Notes: generated by a model not told the origin, from the letters alone. Shown: positions 1-5,923, numbered from the stretch's first letter. The stretch: DNA of 5,923 bases from an uncultured Burkholderiaceae bacterium (GCA_938022295.1 CALIDR010000268.1:1-5923), one strand, 5' to 3'. Translations and numbers: made by a program.

Positions 1-725
1 CGCAGTGGAGCCCGCGCGCCTACCTCGTCTACACGATCGGCGACGGCTGGTCGGCCAAGGGCGGCTACGGCCACGGCTTCAAGGCGCCGAACCTGAAGCA
101 GATCGTGCCCGGCGAGCGCCGCGAGGGGCCGAACGTGTTCCTCGGCAACCCCGACCTGCGGCCCGAGATCAGCGACTCGTTCGAGATCGGCGTCGGCCGC
201 GCGAAGGACGGGCAGGAGCTGCAGCTGATCGTGTTCGACAACCGCGTCGACGACCTCATCGCGGTCAAGCTGCTGACCCCCGGCACGGTGCCGGGCACCG
301 GCACCTACACCTACGAGAACATCGACCGCGCGCGCATGCGCGGCGTCGAGGCGGCGCTCGCGCAGCCGCTGGGTGCCGCCTTCACGCTGCGTGCCTCGTA
401 CACGTACCTCGACGCGCGCGACGGCGACGGCAACCGCCTCGAGCGCCGGCCGCGCCACACCGCCTCGGCCGGCCTCGAGTGGCGCCGCGGCGCGTGGACG
501 GCGAGCCTGCGCGGCGAATACACCGCCGACCAGGTGCAGGGCGGCCAGACGCTGCCCGACCTGACGCTGTGGTACGCGGCGGCGACGCTCACGCTGCGCC
601 CCGGGCTCGACCTCGTCGTCGGCCTCGACAACGTCACCGACGTGAGCCTCGCCGACGAGTCGGCGGCCTTCGCCTACGCCGAGCCGCCGCGCACGCTGCG
701 GCTGGCGCTGCGCGCGTCGTTCTGA
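1..725 (+). CDS. TonB-dependent outer-membrane receptor, C-terminal part (5'-truncated by the window)
   Basis: The reading frame starts at base 3 with no start codon and runs 240 residues to a TGA at 723-725. It encodes the C-terminal beta-barrel of a TonB-dependent receptor, a class of proteins that import iron-siderophore complexes, haem, cobalamin or other scarce ligands across the outer membrane using TonB-ExbBD energy. Visible hallmarks are GYGHGFKAPNLKQ (local residues 21-33), then GNPDLRPEISDSFEIGV, then YENIDRARMRGVEAAL, a segment ending LERRPRHTASAGLEW, and a last strand ending in phenylalanine, as expected for recognition by the barrel-assembly machinery. Alternating hydrophobic and polar residues fit beta strands throughout. 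The NIDRAR-RG and RPRH segments resemble ferric-siderophore (FepA/CirA-like) receptors more than BtuB, but the plug domain and TonB box are outside the window, so the ligand cannot be named. nnrS follows 23 bases downstream, so the two are probably co-transcribed. Confidence 0.92.
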   Translation, partial: QWSPRAYLVYTIGDGWSAKGGYGHGFKAPNLKQIVPGERREGPNVFLGNPDLRPEISDSFEIGVGRAKDGQELQLIVFDNRVDDLIAVKLLTPGTVPGTGTYTYENIDRARMRGVEAALAQPLGAAFTLRASYTYLDARDGDGNRLERRPRHTASAGLEWRRGAWTASLRGEYTADQVQGGQTLPDLTLWYAAATLTLRPGLDLVVGLDNVTDVSLADESAAFAYAEPPRTLRLALRASF

Positions 726-735
726 CCGGGGGTGC

Positions 736-740
736 GGGAG
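736..740 (+). promoter_or_regulatory. Ribosome binding site of nnrS
   Basis: GGGAG lies 8 bases before the ATG at 749, in the 23-base gap after the receptor stop codon. It decides the start of the NnrS gene, whose frame is open far upstream with no stop. Confidence 0.6.
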
Positions 741-748
741 CGACGGCC

Positions 749-2071
749 ATGACACGCGCGATCCCGATCCGGCCCCAGCACGCACCGGCGCGGCAGCCGG
801 GCGAGCCGCGTCGCGCGCCGCCGTGGCGGCTGCACTGGCTGTTCGCCGCGCCGCACCGGCTCGCCTTCGCCGCCGCCGCGCTCGTGCTCGCGACGAGCGC
901 CGCGTGGTGGGCGCTCGCGATGCTCGCGCGCTGGGCCGGCTGGGCGTGGCCGTGGAACCTGGCGCCGGCGCACGCGCACGGGCTGCTGATGGGCTTCGGC
1001 TTCGTGCCGCTGTTCTTCGCCGGCTTCCTGTTCACCGCCGGGCCGAAGTGGCTCGGCCTGCCGCCGGTGGCCGCCACGGCGCTGTGGGGGCCGGTGCGCG
1101 CGATGCTGTCCGGCTGGGGCGTGTTCGCGCTCGGCGTGCATGCCCCCGTGGCCGGGCCGGCGCCGCTGCTGGCCGCGCTCGGCCTCGCGGCCGTGGCCGG
1201 CGGCTGGAGCGCGCTCGCCTGGCGCTTCGCGCGCCTCGTGCGCGCGAGCCCTGTGCCCGACCGCGTGCACGCGACGTGCATCGCCGCCGCCGCGCTGTTC
1301 GGCGCGCTGCTGCTGTGGGCGGCGGCCGGCGTCGTGCTCGCGGGCGCCGTCGCGCTGCTGCGGCCGCTCGTGCTCGCCGGCCTGTGGGGCTTCGTCGGCG
1401 TCGTCTACGTCACGGTCGCGCACCGCATGATCCCGTTCTTCACCGCCGCCGCGCTGCCGGCGCTGGACGCCTGGCGGCCGCAGTGGCTGCTCGCCGTGTT
1501 CGTGACCGCGATGGTCGTGCAGGCCGCGTTCGCGGCGCTCGAGGCGCTCGCCTGGCCGCTGCCGGCGTGGGGCTGGGCGGCGATGGCGGGGCTCGAGGCG
1601 CCGCTGGCGCTGCTGCTGCTCGCGCTGGCGGTGCGCTGGGGGCTGGTGCAGAGCCTGCGGCAGCGGCTGCTGGCAATGCTGCACATCGGCTTCGTCTGGC
1701 TCGGCGTCGCGTTCGCGCTGGCCGCGCTGTCGCACGCGCTGCTGGCGGCCACCGGCGGCCGGGTGTCGCTCGGCCTGGCGCCGCTGCACGCCTACACGAT
1801 GGGCTTCCTCGGCTCGATCCTGATCGCGATGGCCACCCGCGTGAGCTGCGGCCACGGCGGCCGCGCGCTCGTCGCCGACGACCTCGTCTGGGGCGCCTTC
1901 CTCGCGCTGCAGGCCGCAGTCGTGCTGCGCCTGGCCGCCGCGCCGTGGCCGGCGGCGGCCGCGCCCCTGACGGCGCTGGCGGCGGCCGTGTGGGCCGTCG
2001 TGACGGTCGGCTGGGCGCTGCGCTACGGGCGCTGGTACGGCCGGCCGCGCATCGACGGCCGACCCGGCTGA
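749..2071 (+). CDS. nnrS: NnrS family haem/copper membrane protein, nitric-oxide-associated
   Basis: This is a complete 440-residue polytopic inner-membrane protein of the NnrS family. Family members have been described as haem- and copper-containing proteins made with the denitrification apparatus and protecting against nitric oxide stress; the exact reaction is not settled. About 12 hydrophobic segments can be traced, roughly at residues 36-58, 76-97, 107-130, 136-156, 176-200, 204-225, 246-266, 274-296, 309-331, 345-364, 379-396 and 404-422. Conserved histidine motifs fit metal or haem binding: PAHAHGLLMGFG (H75, H77), then AHRMIPFF (H225), LHIGFVWLG (H312), LHAYTMGFLGSILIAMATRV (H347) and GHGGR (H369). 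The start at 749 is chosen because GGGAG lies 8 bases upstream; the open frame before it overlaps the receptor gene and does not look like protein. The length is slightly above the usual 400 or so residues because of a proline/arginine-rich N-terminus of about 30 residues. The stop overlaps the start of the SirB2 gene, implying translational coupling. Confidence 0.93.
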   Translation: MTRAIPIRPQHAPARQPGEPRRAPPWRLHWLFAAPHRLAFAAAALVLATSAAWWALAMLARWAGWAWPWNLAPAHAHGLLMGFGFVPLFFAGFLFTAGPKWLGLPPVAATALWGPVRAMLSGWGVFALGVHAPVAGPAPLLAALGLAAVAGGWSALAWRFARLVRASPVPDRVHATCIAAAALFGALLLWAAAGVVLAGAVALLRPLVLAGLWGFVGVVYVTVAHRMIPFFTAAALPALDAWRPQWLLAVFVTAMVVQAAFAALEALAWPLPAWGWAAMAGLEAPLALLLLALAVRWGLVQSLRQRLLAMLHIGFVWLGVAFALAALSHALLAATGGRVSLGLAPLHAYTMGFLGSILIAMATRVSCGHGGRALVADDLVWGAFLALQAAVVLRLAAAPWPAAAAPLTALAAAVWAVVTVGWALRYGRWYGRPRIDGRPG

Positions 2072-2487
2072 TGCACCGGCCGGCGATGACGTTGCTCGAG
2101 GCCTACCCCGTCGTGCGCCACGCGCACATCGCGCTGGTCGCGCTCAGCGGCACGCTGTTCGCGCTGCGCGCGGCCGGCGTGATCGCGGGGGCGCGCTGGC
2201 CGCTGGCGCCGGGACCGCGCGTGGCCGCGATCGGCATCGACACGCTGCTGCTGGCTGCCGGCGTCACGCTGTGGATCACGCTCGGCCTGCACCCGCTGCG
2301 GCAGACGTGGCTCGGCGCCAAGCTCGTGCTGCTCGTCGTCTACGTCGGCCTCGGCACGATGGCGCTGCGCCGCGCGCGCGGCACCGCCGCGCGGCTGGCG
2401 TGGACGGTGGCTGCGCTGGCGTGCTTCGGGACGATGGTCGCGATCGCGCGCACGCACGACGCGTTCGCCGGGCTCGGCGCGGCGTGA
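2071..2487 (+). CDS. SirB2 family integral membrane protein
   Basis: The product has 138 residues and four hydrophobic segments (about residues 18-40, 52-72, 82-98 and 109-126), matching the size and layout of SirB2 proteins. These are named after a Salmonella locus reported to affect invasion gene expression; their biochemical role is unknown. Family-like features are VVRHAHIALVALSGTLFALR near the N-terminus (H17, H19), the ..IDTLLLAAGVTLW.. second helix (D57), the WLGAKLVLLVVYVGLG third helix (K84) and a C-terminal ARTHD (H129). The chosen ATG overlaps the nnrS stop (TGATG, 2069-2073), suggesting coupled translation. Neither this start nor an in-frame ATG at 2086 has a good Shine-Dalgarno; the latter gives 133 residues (MTLLEAYPV...) and may fit the family length better. 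SirB2-type proteins are small histidine-bearing membrane proteins, so a role next to NnrS in haem- or copper-linked respiration is possible but is only inference. Confidence 0.85.
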   Translation: MHRPAMTLLEAYPVVRHAHIALVALSGTLFALRAAGVIAGARWPLAPGPRVAAIGIDTLLLAAGVTLWITLGLHPLRQTWLGAKLVLLVVYVGLGTMALRRARGTAARLAWTVAALACFGTMVAIARTHDAFAGLGAA

Positions 2488-2527
2488 CCGGGGCGCCGGC
2501 GCAGCCGCACCGCCTGCCGCCGTACAC

Positions 2528-2556
2528 TGGACAACCCCTGTAGATTTATTCAGTAT
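2528..2556 (+). promoter_or_regulatory. Candidate sigma-70-type promoter of nrdJ
   Basis: TGGACA (2528-2533) matches five of six bases of the -35 consensus TTGACA. A 17-base spacer leads to CAGTAT (2551-2556), a weak -10 with three of six matches. It lies in the only AT-rich stretch of the 119-base gap before nrdJ, about 50 bases upstream of the start codon. The exact -10 is uncertain; TAGATT at 2541-2546 is an alternative without a good -35. I see no convincing terminator between the SirB2 gene and this site, so read-through from upstream is also possible. Confidence 0.4.
2538..2553. promoter_or_regulatory. Candidate LexA (SOS) box upstream of nrdJ
   Basis: CTGTAGATTTATTCAG carries the LexA core CTG-N10-CAG with an AT-rich centre. 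Including two flanking bases on each side (2536-2555), it matches the E. coli-type consensus TACTGTATATATATACAGTA at 15 of 20 positions by my count. The main deviation is TCAG in place of ACAG in the right half-site. It sits between the -35-like and -10-like elements and would block RNA polymerase when bound. LexA of beta- and gammaproteobacteria recognises this type of palindrome. Function is inferred from the match and position only. Confidence 0.5.
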
Positions 2557-2591
2557 CCGGGTCGTGCCGCGATGCGCGCGGCCGCCCTGCC

Positions 2592-2596
2592 GGGAG
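2592..2596 (+). promoter_or_regulatory. Ribosome binding site of nrdJ
   Basis: GGGAG lies 10 bases before the ATG at 2607 and supports this start. An ATG at 2572 is in another frame and lacks such a site. Confidence 0.55.
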
Positions 2597-2606
2597 CCTT
2601 GCACCG

Positions 2607-5507
2607 ATGCCCGCCACCGACCTCGAATCCCCCGCCCCGCACGCCGGCGCGCTGCCCGAGCAGCCGATCAGCGCCGAGGTCCTGCTCGAGAAGTACGCCA
2701 AGGACGACGAGCGCAGCGTCGACGACGTGCGCGCGCGCGTCGCCCGCGCGCTCGCCGCCGCCGAGCCGGCCGACCAGCGCGCGAAGTGGGAGAAGCGCTT
2801 CCTGCAGGCGCAGCAGCGCGGCTTCGTGCCGGCCGGGCGCATCGCCTCGGCCGCCGGCACCGACCTCACGGCCACGCTGATCAACTGCTTCGTGCAGCCT
2901 GTGGGCGACTCGATCGCCCACGTCGAGGACGGCCACCCCGGCATCTACACCGCGCTGACCGAAGCGGCCGAGACGATGCGCCGCGGCGGCGGCGTCGGCT
3001 ACGACTTCTCGCGCATCCGGCCCAAGGGCGCTTGGGTCGGCAGCACGCGCAGCGCCGCCTCGGGCCCGGTGAGCTACATGCGCGTGTTCGACCGCAGCTG
3101 CGAGACGGTCGAGAGCGCCGGCAGCCGCCGCGGCGCACAGATGGGCGTGCTGCGCTGCGACCACCCCGACATCGAGGCCTTCATCCACGCCAAGGACGAA
3201 GGCGACCTGAAGAACTTCAACGTCTCCGTCGGCGTGACCGACGCCTTCATGCAGGCCGTGCAGGCCGACGCCGAGGTCGAGCTCGTGCACCGCGCCGAGC
3301 CCGGCCCGGCGCAGAAGGCCGACGGCGCCTACCAGCGCGCCGACGGCCTGTGGGTCTACCGCAAGGTGCGCGCGCGCGACCTGTGGGACCAGATCATGCG
3401 CTCCACGTACGACCACGCCGAGCCCGGCGTGCTGTTCCTCGACCGCATCAACGCCGACAACAACCTCGGCTACTGCGAGACGATCGCGGCGACGAACCCG
3501 TGCGCGGAGCAGCCGCTTCCGCCCTACGGCTGCTGCTGCCTCGGCAGCATCGACCTCACGCGCTTCGTGCGCGAGCCGTTCGAGCCCGGCGCGCGGTTCG
3601 ACGAGGCGGCGTTCGCCGACGTCGTCAAGGTCGCGGTGCGCATGCTCGACGACGTGCTCGACGTCACCGTCTGGCCGCTGCCGCAGCAGCACGCCGAGGC
3701 GATGGCCAAGCGGCGCATCGGGCTGGGCTTCACGGGCCTCGGCGACGCGCTCGTGATGCTGAACCTGCGCTACGACACCGAGCCGGCGCGCGCGATGGCG
3801 CGCCGCATCGCCGAGGCGATGCGCGACACCGCCTACGCCGCCTCGGTCGACCTCGCCGTCGAGCGCGGCGCGTTCCCGCTCTTCAACGCCGACCTGTACC
3901 TCTCCGGCGGCCGCTTCGCCTCGCGCCTGCCCGCGGCGCTGAAGGAGCGCATCCGCGCGCACGGCATCCGCAACTCGCACCTGCTGTCGATCGCGCCCAC
4001 CGGCACGATCAGCCTCGCGTTCGCCGACAACGCGAGCAACGGCATCGAGCCCGCGTTCAGCTGGACCTACACGCGCCGCAAGCGCGAGCCCGACGGCAGC
4101 TTCAAGGAATACAGCGTCGAGGACCACGCGTGGCGGCTGTACCGCCACCTCAAAGGCGCCGACGCCCCCCTCACCGAGGCCTTCGTCACCGCGCTCGAGA
4201 TGAGCGCGGCCGACCACGCGGCGATGGTGGCCGCCGTGGCGCCGTACATCGACACCTCGATCAGCAAGACCGTCAACGTGCCGGCCGACTACCCCTACGC
4301 CGACTTCCAGGACCTGTACCTCCAGGCGTGGAAGGCCGGGCTCAAGGGCCTGGCCACGTACCGGCCGAACAAGGTGCTGGGCGCCGTGCTGAGCGTCGAG
4401 TCGACGCCGCAGCCGGCGCCGCTGGCGCCCTCGACGCCGGGCGCCAACGAGCGCCTGCGGCTCGACCGGCTGCCCGCACCCGTGCTGCAGTCGCTGCGCT
4501 GGCCCGGGCGGCCGGAGCTGCCGGGCGGCAACCCGGCGTGGAGCTTCATGATCCGCCACCCGCACGGCGAGTTCAGCCTCTTCGTCGGCGAGCTGCCCGC
4601 GTCCCCCGGCCCCGACATGGGCCTGTTCGCGCGCAACGTGCCGTTCGAGGTCTGGGTCAACGGCGCCGAGCAGCCGCGCGGGCTGGCGGCGATGGCCAAG
4701 ACGCTGTCGATGGACATGCGCGCCAACGACGCGTCGTGGCTGAAGCTCAAGCTCGACGCGCTGGCCACGGTGGCCGAGGAACGCGCGTTCGAGATGCCGT
4801 TTCCGCCGCACGGCGAGAAGCGCCTGTTCCCCGGCGTCGTCGCCGCCACCGCGGCGGTGATCCGCTGGCGCTGCGAGCAGCTCGGCGCGCTCGCCGAAGG
4901 CGGACCCACGCCCGTGCTCGACGCGATGTTCAGCCGCGACGAGCCGCGCACCGGCGCCGACGGCACGCTGGCGTGGGCGGTGGACATCGACAACCCCGCC
5001 ACCGGCGAGGCGTTCACCGTGATGCTCAAGGAGGTGAGCCTCCCGGGCCCCGACGGCACGCGGGTCAGCCGCCCGTGCGCGATCGGCTTCTCGGGCAACT
5101 ACCCGCGCGCGCTCGACGGGCTGGCGCGGCTGCTGAGCCTGGACATGCGGGTGATCGACCCGGCGTGGATCGGCATGAAGCTGCGCAAGCTGCTGAACGT
5201 CGGCGAGCCGCTGGGCCACTTCCTGGCGCCGGTGCCCGGCGAGCGCCGCCAGCAGGTCTGGCCGAGCACGGTGGCGTACCTCGCGCGGCTGGTGATCCAC
5301 CGCTACGCGATGCTCGGCGTGCTCGACGAGCAGGGCTTCCCGGTGCGCGAGATGGGCGTGCTCGAGAGCCCCGCCGCGCGCGCCGGCGGCGCCACCGTCA
5401 CCCCGATGGCCGGCCGCCCCTGTCCCGAGTGCGGCAACGCGACGCTGATCCACAGGGACGGCTGCGACTTCTGCACCGCCTGCGGGTACGTCGGGCAGTG
5501 CGGGTGA
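2607..5507 (+). CDS. nrdJ: Adenosylcobalamin-dependent ribonucleotide reductase (class II, monomeric, zinc-ribbon tail)
   Basis: This 966-residue cytoplasmic enzyme reduces ribonucleotides to deoxyribonucleotides using a cysteinyl radical generated from coenzyme B12, so it needs no oxygen. There is no N-terminal ATP-cone; the protein opens with the class II start region LLEKYAKDDERSVDDVR (residues 26-42). C94 in LINCFVQP is the likely first redox cysteine. NPCAEQPL (297-304) holds the radical cysteine C299 with N297 and E301. PYGCCCLGSIDL (306-317) holds the second redox cysteine, most likely C310 by comparison with the usual ESCNLGSINL. IAPTGTISLAFADNASNGIE (462-481) and YIDTSISKTVNVP (547-559) are further signature segments, ending the barrel near residue 590. 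A proline-rich linker (about 600-640) leads to two related TSCPD-like domains (about 641-762 and 787-907). The tail from 939 to 966 has six cysteines (C939, C942, C953, C956, C959, C965), which should bind zinc and/or relay electrons from thioredoxin. Length and order fit the long monomeric NrdJ type. It is transcribed from its own probable promoter with an overlapping LexA-like site. Confidence 0.96.
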   Translation: MPATDLESPAPHAGALPEQPISAEVLLEKYAKDDERSVDDVRARVARALAAAEPADQRAKWEKRFLQAQQRGFVPAGRIASAAGTDLTATLINCFVQPVGDSIAHVEDGHPGIYTALTEAAETMRRGGGVGYDFSRIRPKGAWVGSTRSAASGPVSYMRVFDRSCETVESAGSRRGAQMGVLRCDHPDIEAFIHAKDEGDLKNFNVSVGVTDAFMQAVQADAEVELVHRAEPGPAQKADGAYQRADGLWVYRKVRARDLWDQIMRSTYDHAEPGVLFLDRINADNNLGYCETIAATNPCAEQPLPPYGCCCLGSIDLTRFVREPFEPGARFDEAAFADVVKVAVRMLDDVLDVTVWPLPQQHAEAMAKRRIGLGFTGLGDALVMLNLRYDTEPARAMARRIAEAMRDTAYAASVDLAVERGAFPLFNADLYLSGGRFASRLPAALKERIRAHGIRNSHLLSIAPTGTISLAFADNASNGIEPAFSWTYTRRKREPDGSFKEYSVEDHAWRLYRHLKGADAPLTEAFVTALEMSAADHAAMVAAVAPYIDTSISKTVNVPADYPYADFQDLYLQAWKAGLKGLATYRPNKVLGAVLSVESTPQPAPLAPSTPGANERLRLDRLPAPVLQSLRWPGRPELPGGNPAWSFMIRHPHGEFSLFVGELPASPGPDMGLFARNVPFEVWVNGAEQPRGLAAMAKTLSMDMRANDASWLKLKLDALATVAEERAFEMPFPPHGEKRLFPGVVAATAAVIRWRCEQLGALAEGGPTPVLDAMFSRDEPRTGADGTLAWAVDIDNPATGEAFTVMLKEVSLPGPDGTRVSRPCAIGFSGNYPRALDGLARLLSLDMRVIDPAWIGMKLRKLLNVGEPLGHFLAPVPGERRQQVWPSTVAYLARLVIHRYAMLGVLDEQGFPVREMGVLESPAARAGGATVTPMAGRPCPECGNATLIHRDGCDFCTACGYVGQCG
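4527..5327 (+). repeat. Internal duplication of a TSCPD-like domain within NrdJ (protein level)
   Basis: NrdJ residues about 641-762 and 787-907 align with an offset of about 143 residues. The clearest match is TLSMDMRANDASWLKLKL (699-716) against LLSLDMRVIDPAWIGMKL (842-859). Around it, NVPFEVWVNG aligns with SRPCAIGFSG, and VVAATAAVIRWRCEQLGAL aligns with TVAYLARLVIHRYAMLGVL. The copies are too diverged at DNA level to look recent. The PFEVW...LA.....LSM.MR...A segment resembles the TSCPD domain found at the C-terminus of class II reductases, but neither copy keeps the TSCPD residues. Confidence 0.7.
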
Positions 5508-5565
5508 GGCCGGTGCGCCCCGGCGAAGGCGTCGTCGTTCCGATCACCGGATAAGGAGACTCCCG

Positions 5566-5591
5566 GCACCGGGGCCACTTCGCCCCGGTGC
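5566..5591. terminator. Hairpin between convergent genes, probable shared terminator
   Basis: GCACCGGGGC (5566-5575) and GCCCCGGTGC (5582-5591) form a perfect 10-bp stem closed by the hexaloop CACTTC. It lies 58 bases after the nrdJ stop and 29 bases beyond the stop of the minus-strand PEP-CTERM gene. There is no clear T-run on either side, so as an intrinsic terminator it is atypical, which is common in very GC-rich genomes. The rest of the 113-base gap (5508-5620) shows no gene. Confidence 0.6.
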
Positions 5592-5620
5592 TCGGCGGCT
5601 CATGCTTCGATCGGTGCCGC

Positions 5621-5923
5621 TCAGCCCTTGCGCCGACGCGCAGTGGCGAGTCCGGCGAGTGCGACCCCGAGAAGCGCCTGCGTCGTTGGCTCTGGAATCA
5701 CGCTCAAGGCGTAGCCCTCGGCTTGCGACAGCGTAACGAACTCGCCGTTGCCGGTGACGTCGATGAAGATGCCCTCGAGACGCGGGTCGGAGAAGTCGAC
5801 GTAGGCGAGCGAACCGTTGCCGGCGACTGTCGAGTTCAGCGTCAGCGTCAGCGCGAAGGGAATCCCGTTGAAGACCGTGAACGGCAGCGAGGTGAAGGTG
5901 CTGTCGACGGAGTGAACCGTGTC
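5621..5923 (-). CDS. PEP-CTERM sorting domain protein, C-terminal 100 residues (start beyond window)
   Basis: The minus strand is open from the window edge to a TGA at 5623-5621 and encodes 100 residues with no start codon in view. The C-terminus is a classic PEP-CTERM sorting signal: VIPEPTTQALLGVALAGLA (local residues 75-93), then TARRRKG. That is a PEP motif (77-79), a single hydrophobic helix and a basic tail. Such proteins are exported by Sec, then cut and sorted by an exosortase (EpsH/XrtA type), and they are typical of biofilm- and exopolysaccharide-making Gram-negative bacteria. The upstream part (DTVHSVDSTFTSLPFTVFNG..., then LTLTLNSTVAGNGSLAYVDF and LEGIFIDVTGNGEFVTLSQA) is serine/threonine- and glycine-rich with beta-like alternation, as in many members. 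Its precise role is unknown. It uses more codons ending in A or T (14 of 100 by my count) than the neighbouring genes, as surface proteins often do. It converges on nrdJ and shares the hairpin at 5566-5591. Confidence 0.9.
   Translation of the reverse strand, partial: DTVHSVDSTFTSLPFTVFNGIPFALTLTLNSTVAGNGSLAYVDFSDPRLEGIFIDVTGNGEFVTLSQAEGYALSVIPEPTTQALLGVALAGLATARRRKG

Noticed and set aside
1..725. Naming the receptor as BtuB (B12 uptake) because nrdJ needs cobalamin
   Set aside because: The visible motifs resemble siderophore-type receptors more, the ligand-defining part is outside the window, and nrdJ has its own promoter.
5..748. An in-frame N-terminal extension of NnrS back to base 5
   Set aside because: It runs out of frame through the receptor gene and is arginine/alanine-rich without motifs; the ATG at 749 has a Shine-Dalgarno and fits the family length.
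823..2070. An in-frame extension of the SirB2 gene back to base 823
   Set aside because: It lies out of frame inside nnrS and is arginine/alanine-rich; only the part after about 2071 resembles SirB2.
2488..2606. A cobalamin riboswitch or NrdR boxes before nrdJ
   Set aside because: The gap is only 119 bases, too short for a typical B12 riboswitch; I see no B12 box and no tandem NrdR-type palindromes.
2550..5453. A 967-codon open frame antisense to nrdJ
   Set aside because: It mirrors nrdJ, whose third positions are nearly all G or C, so the opposite frame lacks stops. The predicted protein is low-complexity, rich in Arg, Ala, Val, His and Gly, with no recognisable domain.
2564..5554. A 996-codon plus-strand frame overlapping nrdJ
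   Set aside because: It is a frame shadow of nrdJ with biased, arginine-rich composition and none of the reductase motifs.
5551..5560. AAGGAG-like ribosome binding site in the gap after nrdJ
   Set aside because: No ATG or GTG at suitable spacing opens a credible frame after it; the hairpin follows directly.

Overview
The window is very GC-rich, with third codon positions almost all G or C. It looks like chromosomal DNA of a betaproteobacterium, probably of the Burkholderiales or Rhodocyclales type. The organism assignment is inferred from composition and gene content (a monomeric class II ribonucleotide reductase with a zinc-ribbon tail, NnrS, SirB2 and a PEP-CTERM protein). No species can be named from it.

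Layout, left to right. (1) Bases 1-725 hold the C-terminal barrel end of a TonB-dependent outer-membrane receptor whose start lies outside the window. (2) 23 bases later comes a complete 12-helix NnrS-family membrane protein (749-2071), linked to nitric oxide and denitrification in other bacteria. (3) A small SirB2-family membrane protein (2071-2487) overlaps the end of NnrS by one base (TGATG). These three same-strand genes look like one transcription unit. (4) A 119-base intergenic region (2488-2606) contains an AT-rich island with a near-consensus LexA (SOS) box, CTG-N10-CAG, overlapping a plausible promoter. (5) A full-length adenosylcobalamin-dependent class II ribonucleotide reductase, nrdJ (2607-5507, 966 aa), follows. 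Its C-terminal part carries two diverged copies of a TSCPD-like domain and then a six-cysteine tail. (6) A perfect 10-bp hairpin (5566-5591) lies between nrdJ and a convergent gene. (7) The minus strand from 5923 down to 5621 encodes the last 100 residues of a secreted PEP-CTERM protein. It has no start codon in the window, so it is easily missed.

How the genes may work together (inference): NnrS suggests exposure to nitric oxide or denitrification, and an oxygen-independent, B12-dependent reductase would keep dNTP supply going under low oxygen. The LexA-like box, if real, would tie that dNTP supply to DNA damage. The PEP-CTERM protein implies that an exosortase system is encoded elsewhere in the genome. 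I see no mobile element, CRISPR array, tRNA or rRNA. Apart from the LexA-like site and the duplicated NrdJ domain, this reads as an ordinary core-type chromosomal region, and I found no clear new multi-gene system.
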